Of a stretch of 64,000 nt of DNA, positions 45,833-53,518 are shown one piece after another. The position numbers were made by a program, and so were the translations under genes. A model generated the notes under the pieces. That model had not been told where the DNA came from. It searched no databases and saw only the letters and a list, made by a program, of their open reading frames with translations. The stretch is from Litoribrevibacter euphylliae (GTDB taxonomy: Bacteria; Pseudomonadota; Gammaproteobacteria; Pseudomonadales; Litoribrevibacteraceae), in the NCBI RefSeq assembly GCF_042646085.1, contig NZ_JBHRSZ010000004.1, positions 806,001 to 870,000 on the forward strand, read 5' to 3'. Within the stretch, counting starts at the first letter, position 1; every line of letters starts with the position of its first letter.

Positions 45833-47428
45833 GTGAAGGTTATACCACTCTATAAATTACCAATTTCGTTTCCTTCCGTGGAACAAGTGAAGAGAAAGCT
45901 GACTGAAATTCAAAGTGACCTCTGGATTGAGCACGTAAACAAGGCGTGTTATGAGGGGATATGGTCTGTATTACCTCTGCGCGGAATGACAAAGAACCGC
46001 GAAGCGCATCCAGTTCTCCAGGCATTTCAAATAGAAGAGTCTCAGTCAGAAAGTGATTATTGTAATTTCCCTGTCTTGGATCAGTGGCCAGAGATTCAGC
46101 TGTTTTTAGCACAACTTTCTTGTCCCATTTTATCCGTTCGGTTGATGAAATTAGCGCCGAAGGCTGAGATCAAACCTCACCGGGATAACGGGTTATCAAT
46201 AGAACATGGGCAGGCTCGGTTACATCTTTGTCTCACAACCCACGCTGATGTGCAGTTTATGGTAGACGGCCAAAGTGTAGATATGGCTGAAGGTGAGCTT
46301 TGGTATATCAATGCAGATAAAACCCATTCTGTGGTGAACTTCAGTTCAGAAGAAAGAATTCACTTAGTCATTGATTGTGTGGGCAATGATTGGTTAAGAA
46401 ATCAGTTAGGCATTGCTGAATCGCCATCACTTAGGAATATGTCATCTGAGGAACGTTTTCCTTGGTTATCGAGTCTGTGCGATAAGGTAATTTCTTGTTC
46501 CCAGGAGGAACGCTATGGCCTTCGCCCTGTTATTCGGGAGATGGTCGTTGGTTTCTCTGACTATCTCAATTTTGAGTTACATCCGGATAAATTTAGAGAT
46601 GATGGTTATACGTTAACATCACAAGGAAAAGCCGTTTCTCCAACTACTGCAGCGCAGTGTGCTGAGGAATTTTTGAGAACTGCCGTTTTCCTACGGGGAA
46701 TACATCAAGCGATATTGAATCAGCGAACATGTTCTCAACCAGTTGAGGTTTTATACGCAGGCACCGGCCCATTTGCGATGTTGATATTGCCATTACTTAC
46801 ACGTTTCAGCGCCGAGCAGGTGTCGGTTTCTATGTTGGATATCCATGGCAGTTCACTGGAAAATCTTTCCAGATTGGTTGATGCATTTGGCGTGGGTGAC
46901 CGGATTCGTGGTTATTTTTGTGCAGATGCAACTGTTTGGAGCTCTGATATTCAGTATGACTTGATCGTATCTGAAACGATGAAAGCGGCACTTAAAGAGG
47001 AACCTCAAGTGAGTGTTTTTGCTCGATTAGTTCCTTTCTTGAAGCCGACGGGCACATTAATTCCTGAAGAAATTCGATTAAGAGCATTTGTTGCCAATGA
47101 GTCAGGCGCATTAGTAGATCTTGGTCCGATTTCGACCTTGAACCGAGTAAGCTGTCTTTGCCTTTCTGAAGGCAAACGTTTTGCGCTAGATACTCAGCTT
47201 ACTCTTCCAGACGAGGATGCAATGGCTCTTGAAATCAGTACAGAAATTCAAGTCTATCAAACTCATGTACTAACACTGAATGCATCCAGTTTGACACGAC
47301 TTGAATCGCATCAAATTGAGGGATCGGTAAACAATACAGACATTACGTTTGAATATCAGTTTGGACAAGTTCCTGGTTATCGAATATCCCGGTCGTTGAG
47401 TAACCGAGTAGCGAATTCGTTCAACTAG
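45833..47428 (+). CDS. Asp/Asn-hydroxylase-like domain fused to PRMT-like methyltransferase
   Basis: 531 aa. Residues ~60-200 resemble aspartyl/asparaginyl beta-hydroxylase cupins: PHRDNGLS gives H116 and D118, DKTHSVVNF gives H165, and RIHLVID supplies the 2-oxoglutarate Arg, so the Fe(II)/2OG set looks complete. Residues ~270-531 form a class I SAM methyltransferase with motif I VLYAGTGPFA (~305), acidic post-I SMLDIHGS (~335) and SETMKAALKEE (~378). LKPTGTLIPEEIRLRAFVA then resembles the switch from Rossmann fold to beta-barrel in arginine methyltransferases. The start is GTG after AAGGGAAG. First gene of a four-gene cassette. Substrate unknown. Confidence 0.78.
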   Translation: MKVIPLYKLPISFPSVEQVKRKLTEIQSDLWIEHVNKACYEGIWSVLPLRGMTKNREAHPVLQAFQIEESQSESDYCNFPVLDQWPEIQLFLAQLSCPILSVRLMKLAPKAEIKPHRDNGLSIEHGQARLHLCLTTHADVQFMVDGQSVDMAEGELWYINADKTHSVVNFSSEERIHLVIDCVGNDWLRNQLGIAESPSLRNMSSEERFPWLSSLCDKVISCSQEERYGLRPVIREMVVGFSDYLNFELHPDKFRDDGYTLTSQGKAVSPTTAAQCAEEFLRTAVFLRGIHQAILNQRTCSQPVEVLYAGTGPFAMLILPLLTRFSAEQVSVSMLDIHGSSLENLSRLVDAFGVGDRIRGYFCADATVWSSDIQYDLIVSETMKAALKEEPQVSVFARLVPFLKPTGTLIPEEIRLRAFVANESGALVDLGPISTLNRVSCLCLSEGKRFALDTQLTLPDEDAMALEISTEIQVYQTHVLTLNASSLTRLESHQIEGSVNNTDITFEYQFGQVPGYRISRSLSNRVANSFN

Positions 47429-47556
47429 CAGTGAAGTTTGGTTAGATGGAATTTCTGTATTGCACGGGTTAACAGACACAAATTCAATAACAAGGTAACT
47501 GTGGTGGGTGATTGAAACCGATCTGAATTACTTTCACATATTAAGGAATGACAAGC

Positions 47557-48795
47557 ATGAGTGCAGAGGAAGTACAAGTCAAAGACGTTGGGATTAGTTC
47601 CATTGATCCGGATTTGGAGCGTTTGTTTAACCAGTCTCTTAGAGCTCAACTTGAACAGTTGACGAATCCAAGTTGTGACGGTTCGATCAATGAGATGTTA
47701 GTCAGTCATTGCTGTACCTTGGTTGATTCCGTGTTATCTGATACTGAACTAGCGCATGAAAAGTGGGTTGATCTCTTTTTTGCTTTTTCTGACGCTCTGT
47801 TAACTATTTACAAGCAAACTGAATTGACGGAAGAAGAGATCAATACTTCTTATCTCAATGCCACCGGGTTAGTCATGGCGGTTAAAGATGCGGTGCATAC
47901 AGTTAAAGATATTTACAGAGTTAAAGCGTTTCTTCGAGGATTGGATCAGGCTCTGACACAAGCCACCAGCCAGGGTAAACCCGATCTTCATATCGTGTAT
48001 CCAGCATGTGGCCCGTTCGCGCCCTTGGCTTTGCCTCTCATCTGCTACTTAAACGAAAAGAAACCCGATCATGTTCGTCTCAAGCTTACGCTCATTGATA
48101 TCCAGCCGGGAGCAATAAAAGTACTGAGGCGTGTTGCAGACTCTATGAGTTTATCGGACGACATCCTCGAGATACTGTGTATGGATGTCATGGATTACAC
48201 GCCATCTCGAAAGATTGATGTACTGGTCATTGAAGCTCTACAGCACGGGCTGACCCGTGAAGGTCATATGAGCTTTATCCAACATTTAAGTCAGTTCTTG
48301 GCGATAGATGCGTTACTGCTTCCAGAAGAAATAAAGGTGAATGCAATATTGGCAGTAGGCCAGAAAGAGTATTGTGATCAATGGCGCGGGCAAGAACGTA
48401 GCCATTCAAGTTTCGTTGATACGGACATTCAAAATGATCGTATTAATTTGGGGACGATATTAACACTTAATCGAGAAACGCTGATGCGTCTTCAACGTGT
48501 TCCTTTAGGTGAAGGTTTTGACTTACTTGAGGCAGGGCAGGTTCTTATACCTAAGGATGTTTCAGACATTGATCAACGTATCTTATTGCTCGCTGTAACT
48601 GCAAAAGTCTTTGGTGAGGAGTGGGTGAATGAATACGATTCAGGAATCACGCATCCACGACCTGATATGTCTGTTTGTATTGACTTTAAACCACGAATTC
48701 CTGAAGCCGACGACTTATTAGTAAAAAGCGGAGATACCTTAAAGTTTTATTATAAATTGTGTGGTACGCCTAGCTTCTTACCGACGTTGGCATAG
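47557..48795 (+). CDS. PRMT-like SAM methyltransferase, paralogue of the preceding gene
   Basis: 412 aa. It shares layout with the C-terminal half of its neighbour: helix VKAFLRGLDQAL (compare AVFLRGIHQAI), motif I IVYPACGPFAPLALP, post-I LTLIDIQPGA, VIEALQHGLTREG and LLLPEEIKVNAILA. It lacks the hydroxylase domain; residues 1-~110 are helical and of unknown role. In motif I a Cys replaces the usual Gly (ACGPF). The ATG at 47557 is chosen because AAGGA touches the ATG at 47548. It overlaps nothing and precedes the formyltransferase-like gene by 10 bp. Confidence 0.75.
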   Translation: MSAEEVQVKDVGISSIDPDLERLFNQSLRAQLEQLTNPSCDGSINEMLVSHCCTLVDSVLSDTELAHEKWVDLFFAFSDALLTIYKQTELTEEEINTSYLNATGLVMAVKDAVHTVKDIYRVKAFLRGLDQALTQATSQGKPDLHIVYPACGPFAPLALPLICYLNEKKPDHVRLKLTLIDIQPGAIKVLRRVADSMSLSDDILEILCMDVMDYTPSRKIDVLVIEALQHGLTREGHMSFIQHLSQFLAIDALLLPEEIKVNAILAVGQKEYCDQWRGQERSHSSFVDTDIQNDRINLGTILTLNRETLMRLQRVPLGEGFDLLEAGQVLIPKDVSDIDQRILLLAVTAKVFGEEWVNEYDSGITHPRPDMSVCIDFKPRIPEADDLLVKSGDTLKFYYKLCGTPSFLPTLA

Positions 48796-48805
48796 GGGGA
48801 AGCCT

Positions 48806-49720
48806 ATGAAAGTCGTTATCCTTGCCACAAGCGGTGTTACCGTACCTTCCATTGAATATCTGGAGCAACAAGAGCTGTTAGCTGGAGTGATCTTAATTGG
48901 CAGTTCTTCAGAGATTTATAGTCTTCAGCAATTTCTGCAGCAGAAGAATATTCAGTTTGCCCATGTCGAGCGTAGTGATCCTGAAAAGCTGTCAGTCACA
49001 ATCAATGCCTTCAAAAGTGAATTGATCCTAGCGCTGGATGTTTCTCTTGATATCGAAGACAGAATAACTGCGGCTACTGATGGGCGATGGATAGAGGTAA
49101 TCACCAAACATGTTCGAAGTGACCGCTTTGAAACATCTCTCTACTGGGGTATTCGTAAAGGGCTGAGCCATCTTGATGTGATGGCTGTTGATATCGTTCA
49201 AAAGAGTATCATAGCCGAAGTAACACTAGATATTGCTGATCAAGATACGTTAGGGGCTCTGTATTCAAAAGCCAGCCTTGTGATCGCACAATTGGTTCAA
49301 CAGCTTGTAACCAAAACACTCAGTGATGCCTGTGAAATCCAACATTCCAATGACGCTGTCCTTGAATATATTGAGTCCGAAGTTGTCAGTATTAGTGAGC
49401 AAGACTTGCTATTGGATATTCGCGAATTAACGCCTCAGCAAACTCTGAATCACATTCGTGCAGCTAACCCCTTCTTCGGTGGTGCGCACGTACGGTTTGG
49501 ACAGCATCACATCAAGCTCTTAGAAGCCAGTTTCAGTGAACAGCCAACTTATGGCGCAAAACCTGGAACAATCTTAACGATCTCACAGGAAAAGGGGATG
49601 GTAGTTGCCGTTAAAAAAGGATCTGTACGGTTCGATATTTTGGCCAATTCAGAAGGTATTTACACAGGATACCGCTTAGCAAACCTAGCAGGGTTACAGG
49701 CGGGAATGACAATTAGTTGA
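48806..49720 (+). CDS. Methionyl-tRNA-formyltransferase-like protein, atypical active site
   Basis: 304 aa. Residues ~1-185 follow the formyltransferase Rossmann fold (MKVVILATSGVTVPSIEYL). The C-terminal third matches the Fmt C-domain: LTPQQTLNHIRAANPFFGGA, then a PGTILTISQEKGMVVAVKKG segment. The catalytic N-H-D set of Fmt appears changed: where Fmt has NxHPS, this reads ITKHVRS, and the Asp of the GLDTGD segment has no clear equivalent. It may be inactive as a formyltransferase or use another donor. ATG 48806 follows AGGGGGA. It is the third cassette gene. Confidence 0.7.
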   Translation: MKVVILATSGVTVPSIEYLEQQELLAGVILIGSSSEIYSLQQFLQQKNIQFAHVERSDPEKLSVTINAFKSELILALDVSLDIEDRITAATDGRWIEVITKHVRSDRFETSLYWGIRKGLSHLDVMAVDIVQKSIIAEVTLDIADQDTLGALYSKASLVIAQLVQQLVTKTLSDACEIQHSNDAVLEYIESEVVSISEQDLLLDIRELTPQQTLNHIRAANPFFGGAHVRFGQHHIKLLEASFSEQPTYGAKPGTILTISQEKGMVVAVKKGSVRFDILANSEGIYTGYRLANLAGLQAGMTIS

Positions 49721-49735
49721 TTGAGGGACGTAACT

Positions 49736-50368
49736 ATGAGTGCTGATCCATATTTAGGTGAAATTGAACTCTATGGTGGAAACTTTGCACCAAGAAATAC
49801 AATGCTATGTAATGGCCAAATCCAGGCAATAGTAGAGAACGAGGCATTGTTTTCATTGCTTGGCACAATTTACGGTGGAAATGGTCGAGTAGATTTTGGG
49901 CTACCGGATTTAAGATGCCGTACGCCAGTGGGGTGGGGTAATGGCCCCGGTTTACCCACCTTAGTTCAGGGGCAAAAATTTGGAACTATGACCCATCAAT
50001 TAGGCATCCGTGAAATGCCGTCGCATACGCATATAGCTTCAGCAGGGAAGGACGGTCAAACTGTTACTGCCACGACGAAAGTAAACGCAGCAATGGGAGA
50101 AGGGGATACAAACAGCCCTGAAGGCGCGTATTGGGCTGTGGGTTCCATTCCGGTTGGTCTGACTAATACACCTGTAAGTAAAGGGTATTCGACTAAAAGT
50201 AGTACCAAGATGGCATCCGATGCGATTGAGGTAGCCGTCCCGTTCAATAGTTTGCCTGCGCCTACCATTGAGTACGCGGGGGGTGGGCTTAGCTTTGGAA
50301 TATGTCAGCCGAGTCTTACTCTGACGTTTACCATTTGTTTTCAAGGTATTTATCCATCAAGGAATTGA
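49736..50368 (+). CDS. Phage tail-collar domain protein (MdpB-like)
   Basis: 210 aa. The N-terminal DPYLGEIELYGGNFAPRNTM, LCNGQ, FSLLGTIYGGNGRVDFGLPD, LRCRTPVGWGNGPGL and EMPSHTH are the classic pattern of the tail-collar/microcystin-dependent-protein family. The central and C-terminal parts are Thr/Ser/Gly-rich with SLTLTFTICFQG at the end, as in family members that form trimeric or fibre tips. It has no signal peptide and no other phage genes nearby. ATG 49736 follows GAGGG. It is the last cassette gene, 15 bp after the Fmt-like gene. Confidence 0.85.
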   Translation: MSADPYLGEIELYGGNFAPRNTMLCNGQIQAIVENEALFSLLGTIYGGNGRVDFGLPDLRCRTPVGWGNGPGLPTLVQGQKFGTMTHQLGIREMPSHTHIASAGKDGQTVTATTKVNAAMGEGDTNSPEGAYWAVGSIPVGLTNTPVSKGYSTKSSTKMASDAIEVAVPFNSLPAPTIEYAGGGLSFGICQPSLTLTFTICFQGIYPSRN

Positions 50369-50370
50369 CA

Positions 50371-50397
50371 GTGTCTTCGATGAAAAGTGTCTTCGAT
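50371..50397 (+). repeat. Direct repeat of 11 bp
   Basis: GTGTCTTCGAT occurs at 50371-50381 and 50387-50397, period 16 bp, immediately after the tail-collar gene stop. Confidence 0.6.
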
Positions 50398-50437
50398 CGA
50401 CAGAGTTTTTCCATTGATAGCTATCATATTGACTACT

Positions 50438-50475
50438 AAACGACAGCGGCAGGTATTTCTGCCGTTCTCGTTTTG
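50438..50475 (+). terminator. Terminator after the tail-collar gene
   Basis: A 15-position stem (13 Watson-Crick pairs, one wobble and one mismatch; 50438-50452 with 50459-50473) has a 6-nt loop and overlaps a short T run. It closes the four-gene cassette. Confidence 0.7.
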
Positions 50476-50652
50476 TGATTTCTTCTGAGACTCCATTTGT
50501 GTTATCACTGGCCATATTACACATACAAAAGAGTGGATATTGGCAACGAGTTTATAGTTAGATAGAACTCGAATAACAATAAAAATATCTGAATTAAGCA
50601 CATAGAAGCCATTGTGGACTCTTCACAGATGCTTAATTTAGGAGGGGGGTCT

Positions 50653-51570
50653 ATGGAAACAAGTGTCTTGACGCAAGTCATCTTACCTTTGTGTTTATTT
50701 ATCATCATGCTCGGCATGGGTATGTCGTTGGTCTTGACTGATTTCAGTCGGGTGCTGCTTTATCCAAAAGCTGTGATACTCGGTTTAGTTGGACAGCTAC
50801 TCATTTTGCCGCTGTGTGGCTTTCTGATTGCGGCATTTTTTGTCAATGATCCCATCTTATCTCTCGGAATTATGTTGTTGGCGGTTTGTCCTGGAGGGAC
50901 AACATCGAACATGGTGACGCATCTGGCGAAAGGAGACTTGGCGCTATCCATCACTCTAACGGCAGTAAGCAGTTTATTTACGTTTATCAGCATTCCATTG
51001 GTAATGAGTTTTGCGTTTGAATATTTCTCAAGCGAAGCAACTCATTTTGAATTACCTGTGATGCAGACCATGGGTGGTTTGTTTTTGATTACCTTGTTAC
51101 CCGTCAGTTTGGGAATGATGATCCGCCATTTTAAAAAGCCCTTTGCGATCAAAATGGAACCGTACCTTAATCGCTTTGCGATGATTTTCTTGGTAGTACT
51201 GATCGTTGGTGTGGGCGTTAAGCAACACGATGCACTCGTTTCTGCATTGCAACAGATGGGGCCGTCGGTGTTCATGTTGAATGTGATTACCATGATGATC
51301 GGCTTTTTGTTGGCGCGTCGTTTTAAACTCAATACAGAACAGACAACGTCGGTGAGCTTGGAAATAGGCATTCAAAACTCGACATTGGCGATGTTGATCG
51401 CCACCAGCTTACTGAATAGTCCGGAAATGGCATTGCCTGCCGCGGTTTATTCGTTAGTTATGTACATTACAGGTGGTTTTGTTATTGGTTTGCGTCATCG
51501 TTCGTCTAATGCAGGTAACGCTAATTCCGGCGATGAAAGAACAGAAGCGCTGGGTTTAGACTTAAAGTAG
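50653..51570 (+). CDS. Bile acid:sodium symporter family (BASS) transporter
   Basis: A 305-residue inner-membrane protein with about nine to ten helices. LPLCLFIIMLGMGMSLVLTD at the N-terminus and AVCPGGTTSNMVTHLAKGDL (sodium-site region) identify the family. Bacterial members move organic anions with sodium; the substrate is not predictable. The strong ribosome site GGAGGGGGG before ATG 50653 decides against an upstream GTG at 50614. Its 3' end overlaps the convergent solute-binding gene by 9 bp. Confidence 0.9.
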   Translation: METSVLTQVILPLCLFIIMLGMGMSLVLTDFSRVLLYPKAVILGLVGQLLILPLCGFLIAAFFVNDPILSLGIMLLAVCPGGTTSNMVTHLAKGDLALSITLTAVSSLFTFISIPLVMSFAFEYFSSEATHFELPVMQTMGGLFLITLLPVSLGMMIRHFKKPFAIKMEPYLNRFAMIFLVVLIVGVGVKQHDALVSALQQMGPSVFMLNVITMMIGFLLARRFKLNTEQTTSVSLEIGIQNSTLAMLIATSLLNSPEMALPAAVYSLVMYITGGFVIGLRHRSSNAGNANSGDERTEALGLDLK

Positions 51571-52332
51571 ACCGTATCTCTTCAACAGCTTTTTATGCTC
51601 CTTGGACTGTTTGAATGCTTTCATTGCTTTGGCAAAGCGTTGTGCTAATACTTGATTTCCTTTGGAAAAGGCCAGGTAATTCCTCGACTCACTAATGGAT
51701 GGCATTAGGAATATGAGGTTCTCCGCTTTTCCGAAGTTTTGATGGGCTTTGAATTCAGATAACGCAATAAAGGCCAGATCAATACGTTTAGCCAGTAAGG
51801 TTGAGTAAAGTTGATCGGCACCATTAAATTCAACTTTATTAATGTAGTCGGCGGTATCAAATTCGTTGCCGTATTTGAACCCCAGTTGAACACCTACAGA
51901 CAGTCCTTGAACACTTTCTAATGAACCGTCATAAATTCTGGTACCCGGGCTGCCTTTTAGTGCAATGAAGCCGGTGTAGGACGTAGAAATCAGGTTGTCG
52001 TCCAAAAATATTGCGTATTCTTCACGATCAGGGGTTTTGGAGATAAAGCTAATGGCATCGGCATCCCCGGTTTCAATCAGGCTCAGTGCTCGTTTCCAGG
52101 GAATTGTTTTGAATGTCACCTTGATGGGAATTCGTTTGGCAACACGGGATATTAAATCAACATGATAACCTGTGGTTTCTCCGTTATGGACATATTCGAA
52201 AGGCGGAAAATCGCCCGTGCCTTTGAGTATTACAATAGGTTCGGTGATTTCCGTTCCACTGACGAAGGGGCTCAGTGCAAGGGAAAAATATAAAATGACT
52301 AAAGTCCGTATCTTCATAATCTTGAAATCCAT
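51562..52332 (-). CDS. Family 3 periplasmic solute-binding protein
   Basis: A ~256-aa precursor with a signal peptide (KIRTLVILYFSLALSPFVSG). The mature part has the type II periplasmic binding fold of amino-acid-binding proteins: GDFPPFEYVHNGETTGYHVD, VTFKTIPWKRALSLIETGDA and AFIALSEFKAH. No ABC permease or ATPase gene is nearby, so it may serve a distant transporter or a sensor. ATG 52332 is chosen near the signal peptide; the frame stays open further upstream but overlaps the next gene. Confidence 0.82.
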   Translation of the reverse strand: MDFKIMKIRTLVILYFSLALSPFVSGTEITEPIVILKGTGDFPPFEYVHNGETTGYHVDLISRVAKRIPIKVTFKTIPWKRALSLIETGDADAISFISKTPDREEYAIFLDDNLISTSYTGFIALKGSPGTRIYDGSLESVQGLSVGVQLGFKYGNEFDTADYINKVEFNGADQLYSTLLAKRIDLAFIALSEFKAHQNFGKAENLIFLMPSISESRNYLAFSKGNQVLAQRFAKAMKAFKQSKEHKKLLKRYGLL

Positions 52333-52334
52333 GG

Positions 52335-52685
52335 CTAATCCGTTAGCTCGAAATACTTCAACACAATAATAGCTAAGAAATAACAAATCACTGTGAGAAA
52401 ACCGGCACCAAAGAGTGCAGGATAAAAGCCCCATTTGAGTTGAATTAACCAAGGTAGAGCTACGAAAAATACCAAAGAGGGAATAACTAACCAGAATATA
52501 TTGGATGAGAAGGCCGATATACGATTTAAGTCGTGGGTTTCATGATAGAGCCAAATTATTGCCAGAATGGATACAATGGGCAGAGAAGCAAGTATTGCCC
52601 CTATCATTGAATAGCGTTTAGCAATCTCAGAAATTAATACCACCATTACCGTTGTAATAATGAGCTTCTGAACGTAGAACCCCAT
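52335..52685 (-). CDS. DUF3147 family membrane protein
   Basis: A ~116-residue protein with four predicted hydrophobic helices. KRYSMIGAILASLPIVSILA and IWLYHETHDLNRISAFS are typical of DUF3147. ATG 52685 has AGGGAG 11 bp upstream; ATG 52706 is an alternative with a ribosome site too close. The gene immediately precedes the solute-binding protein gene on the same strand, 2 bp apart, so they may be co-transcribed. Function unknown. Confidence 0.8.
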   Translation of the reverse strand: MGFYVQKLIITTVMVVLISEIAKRYSMIGAILASLPIVSILAIIWLYHETHDLNRISAFSSNIFWLVIPSLVFFVALPWLIQLKWGFYPALFGAGFLTVICYFLAIIVLKYFELTD

Positions 52686-52816
52686 AGCAGTTTTATCTCC
52701 CTGCATCCTCTTTTATAACAATAGACAAGTATTTGCTGAAGAGTGTGGACAGAAGGTCCGTAACCAAGATGCTTTGTGTATAATTTGGCACGATTCATTT
52801 GCTTTCTAAGGTTTTC

Positions 52817-53518
52817 ATGCAAACACTTCCCATTCTTTATAGTTTCCGTCGTTGCCCTTATGCCATGCGAGCTCGGTTGGCCATGTGGCAGAGTGGTCTT
52901 TCGTTTGAGTTGCGAGAGGTTGTATTACGGGATAAACCACAAACCATGTTGGACGCCTCTCCCAAAGGCACTGTGCCTGTCTTGGTGGTTAACACAGAAG
53001 CACGTTTTGGCCCTCAGCATTCAACAATGGTGGTGGATGAAAGTCTCGACATTATGTTGTGGGCGTTAACGGAACGTGACCCTGAAGCATGGATGCCTTC
53101 GGCCCCTAAAGCCCTCTCTGGAGTATTAGCGCTCATCGAACAAAACGATACCGAGTTCAAAGGTTGGTTGGATAAGTACAAGTACTTTGATCGTTTTCCT
53201 GAACACCCTCAAGTTTATTATCGTCAACAGGGAGAGCGCTTTATTGAGCAGCTTGAGGCCAAGCTGGTAAAGTCGCCATATCTTTCCGGTGATCGCTTCG
53301 GGCTGTTAGACGCGGCCATTGCTCCGTTTATTCGTCAATTTGCACATGTGGATCTGGAGTGGTTTGAGCAATCATCGTATCCGAAAACGATTCAGTGGTT
53401 GTCTGAGTTCAAAGAATCAACTCTGTTCAAAGGCATTATGAAAAAGTACCCGGCCTGGAAGCCAGAGAACCAAGCGCTGTTAATTAATGCTGAAGAACTT
53501 AAATCTGAGTTCAAATAA
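52817..53518 (+). CDS. Glutathione S-transferase family protein
   Basis: A ~233-aa protein with an N-terminal thioredoxin-like domain (ILYSFRRCPYAMRARLAMW, then SPKGTVPVLV with the cis-Pro and ~55 further residues) and an all-helical C-terminal domain (SGDRFGLLDAAIAPFIRQFA). The CPYA motif suggests a Cys-type, omega- or glutaredoxin-2-like member. ATG 52817 follows AAGG. Its TAA stop directly abuts the radD ATG, indicating translational coupling. Confidence 0.88.
   Translation: MQTLPILYSFRRCPYAMRARLAMWQSGLSFELREVVLRDKPQTMLDASPKGTVPVLVVNTEARFGPQHSTMVVDESLDIMLWALTERDPEAWMPSAPKALSGVLALIEQNDTEFKGWLDKYKYFDRFPEHPQVYYRQQGERFIEQLEAKLVKSPYLSGDRFGLLDAAIAPFIRQFAHVDLEWFEQSSYPKTIQWLSEFKESTLFKGIMKKYPAWKPENQALLINAEELKSEFK

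Noticed and set aside
49736..50368. Prophage because of the tail-collar gene
   Set aside because: No capsid, portal, terminase, baseplate, lysis or repressor genes are visible in the window. The integrase remnant at 34.4 kb is too short to support a prophage.
34141..50652. Duplicated tRNA-Leu 3' end as attachment site
   Set aside because: No second copy of the terminal tRNA sequence was seen by eye. A computed search would be needed to exclude a short one.
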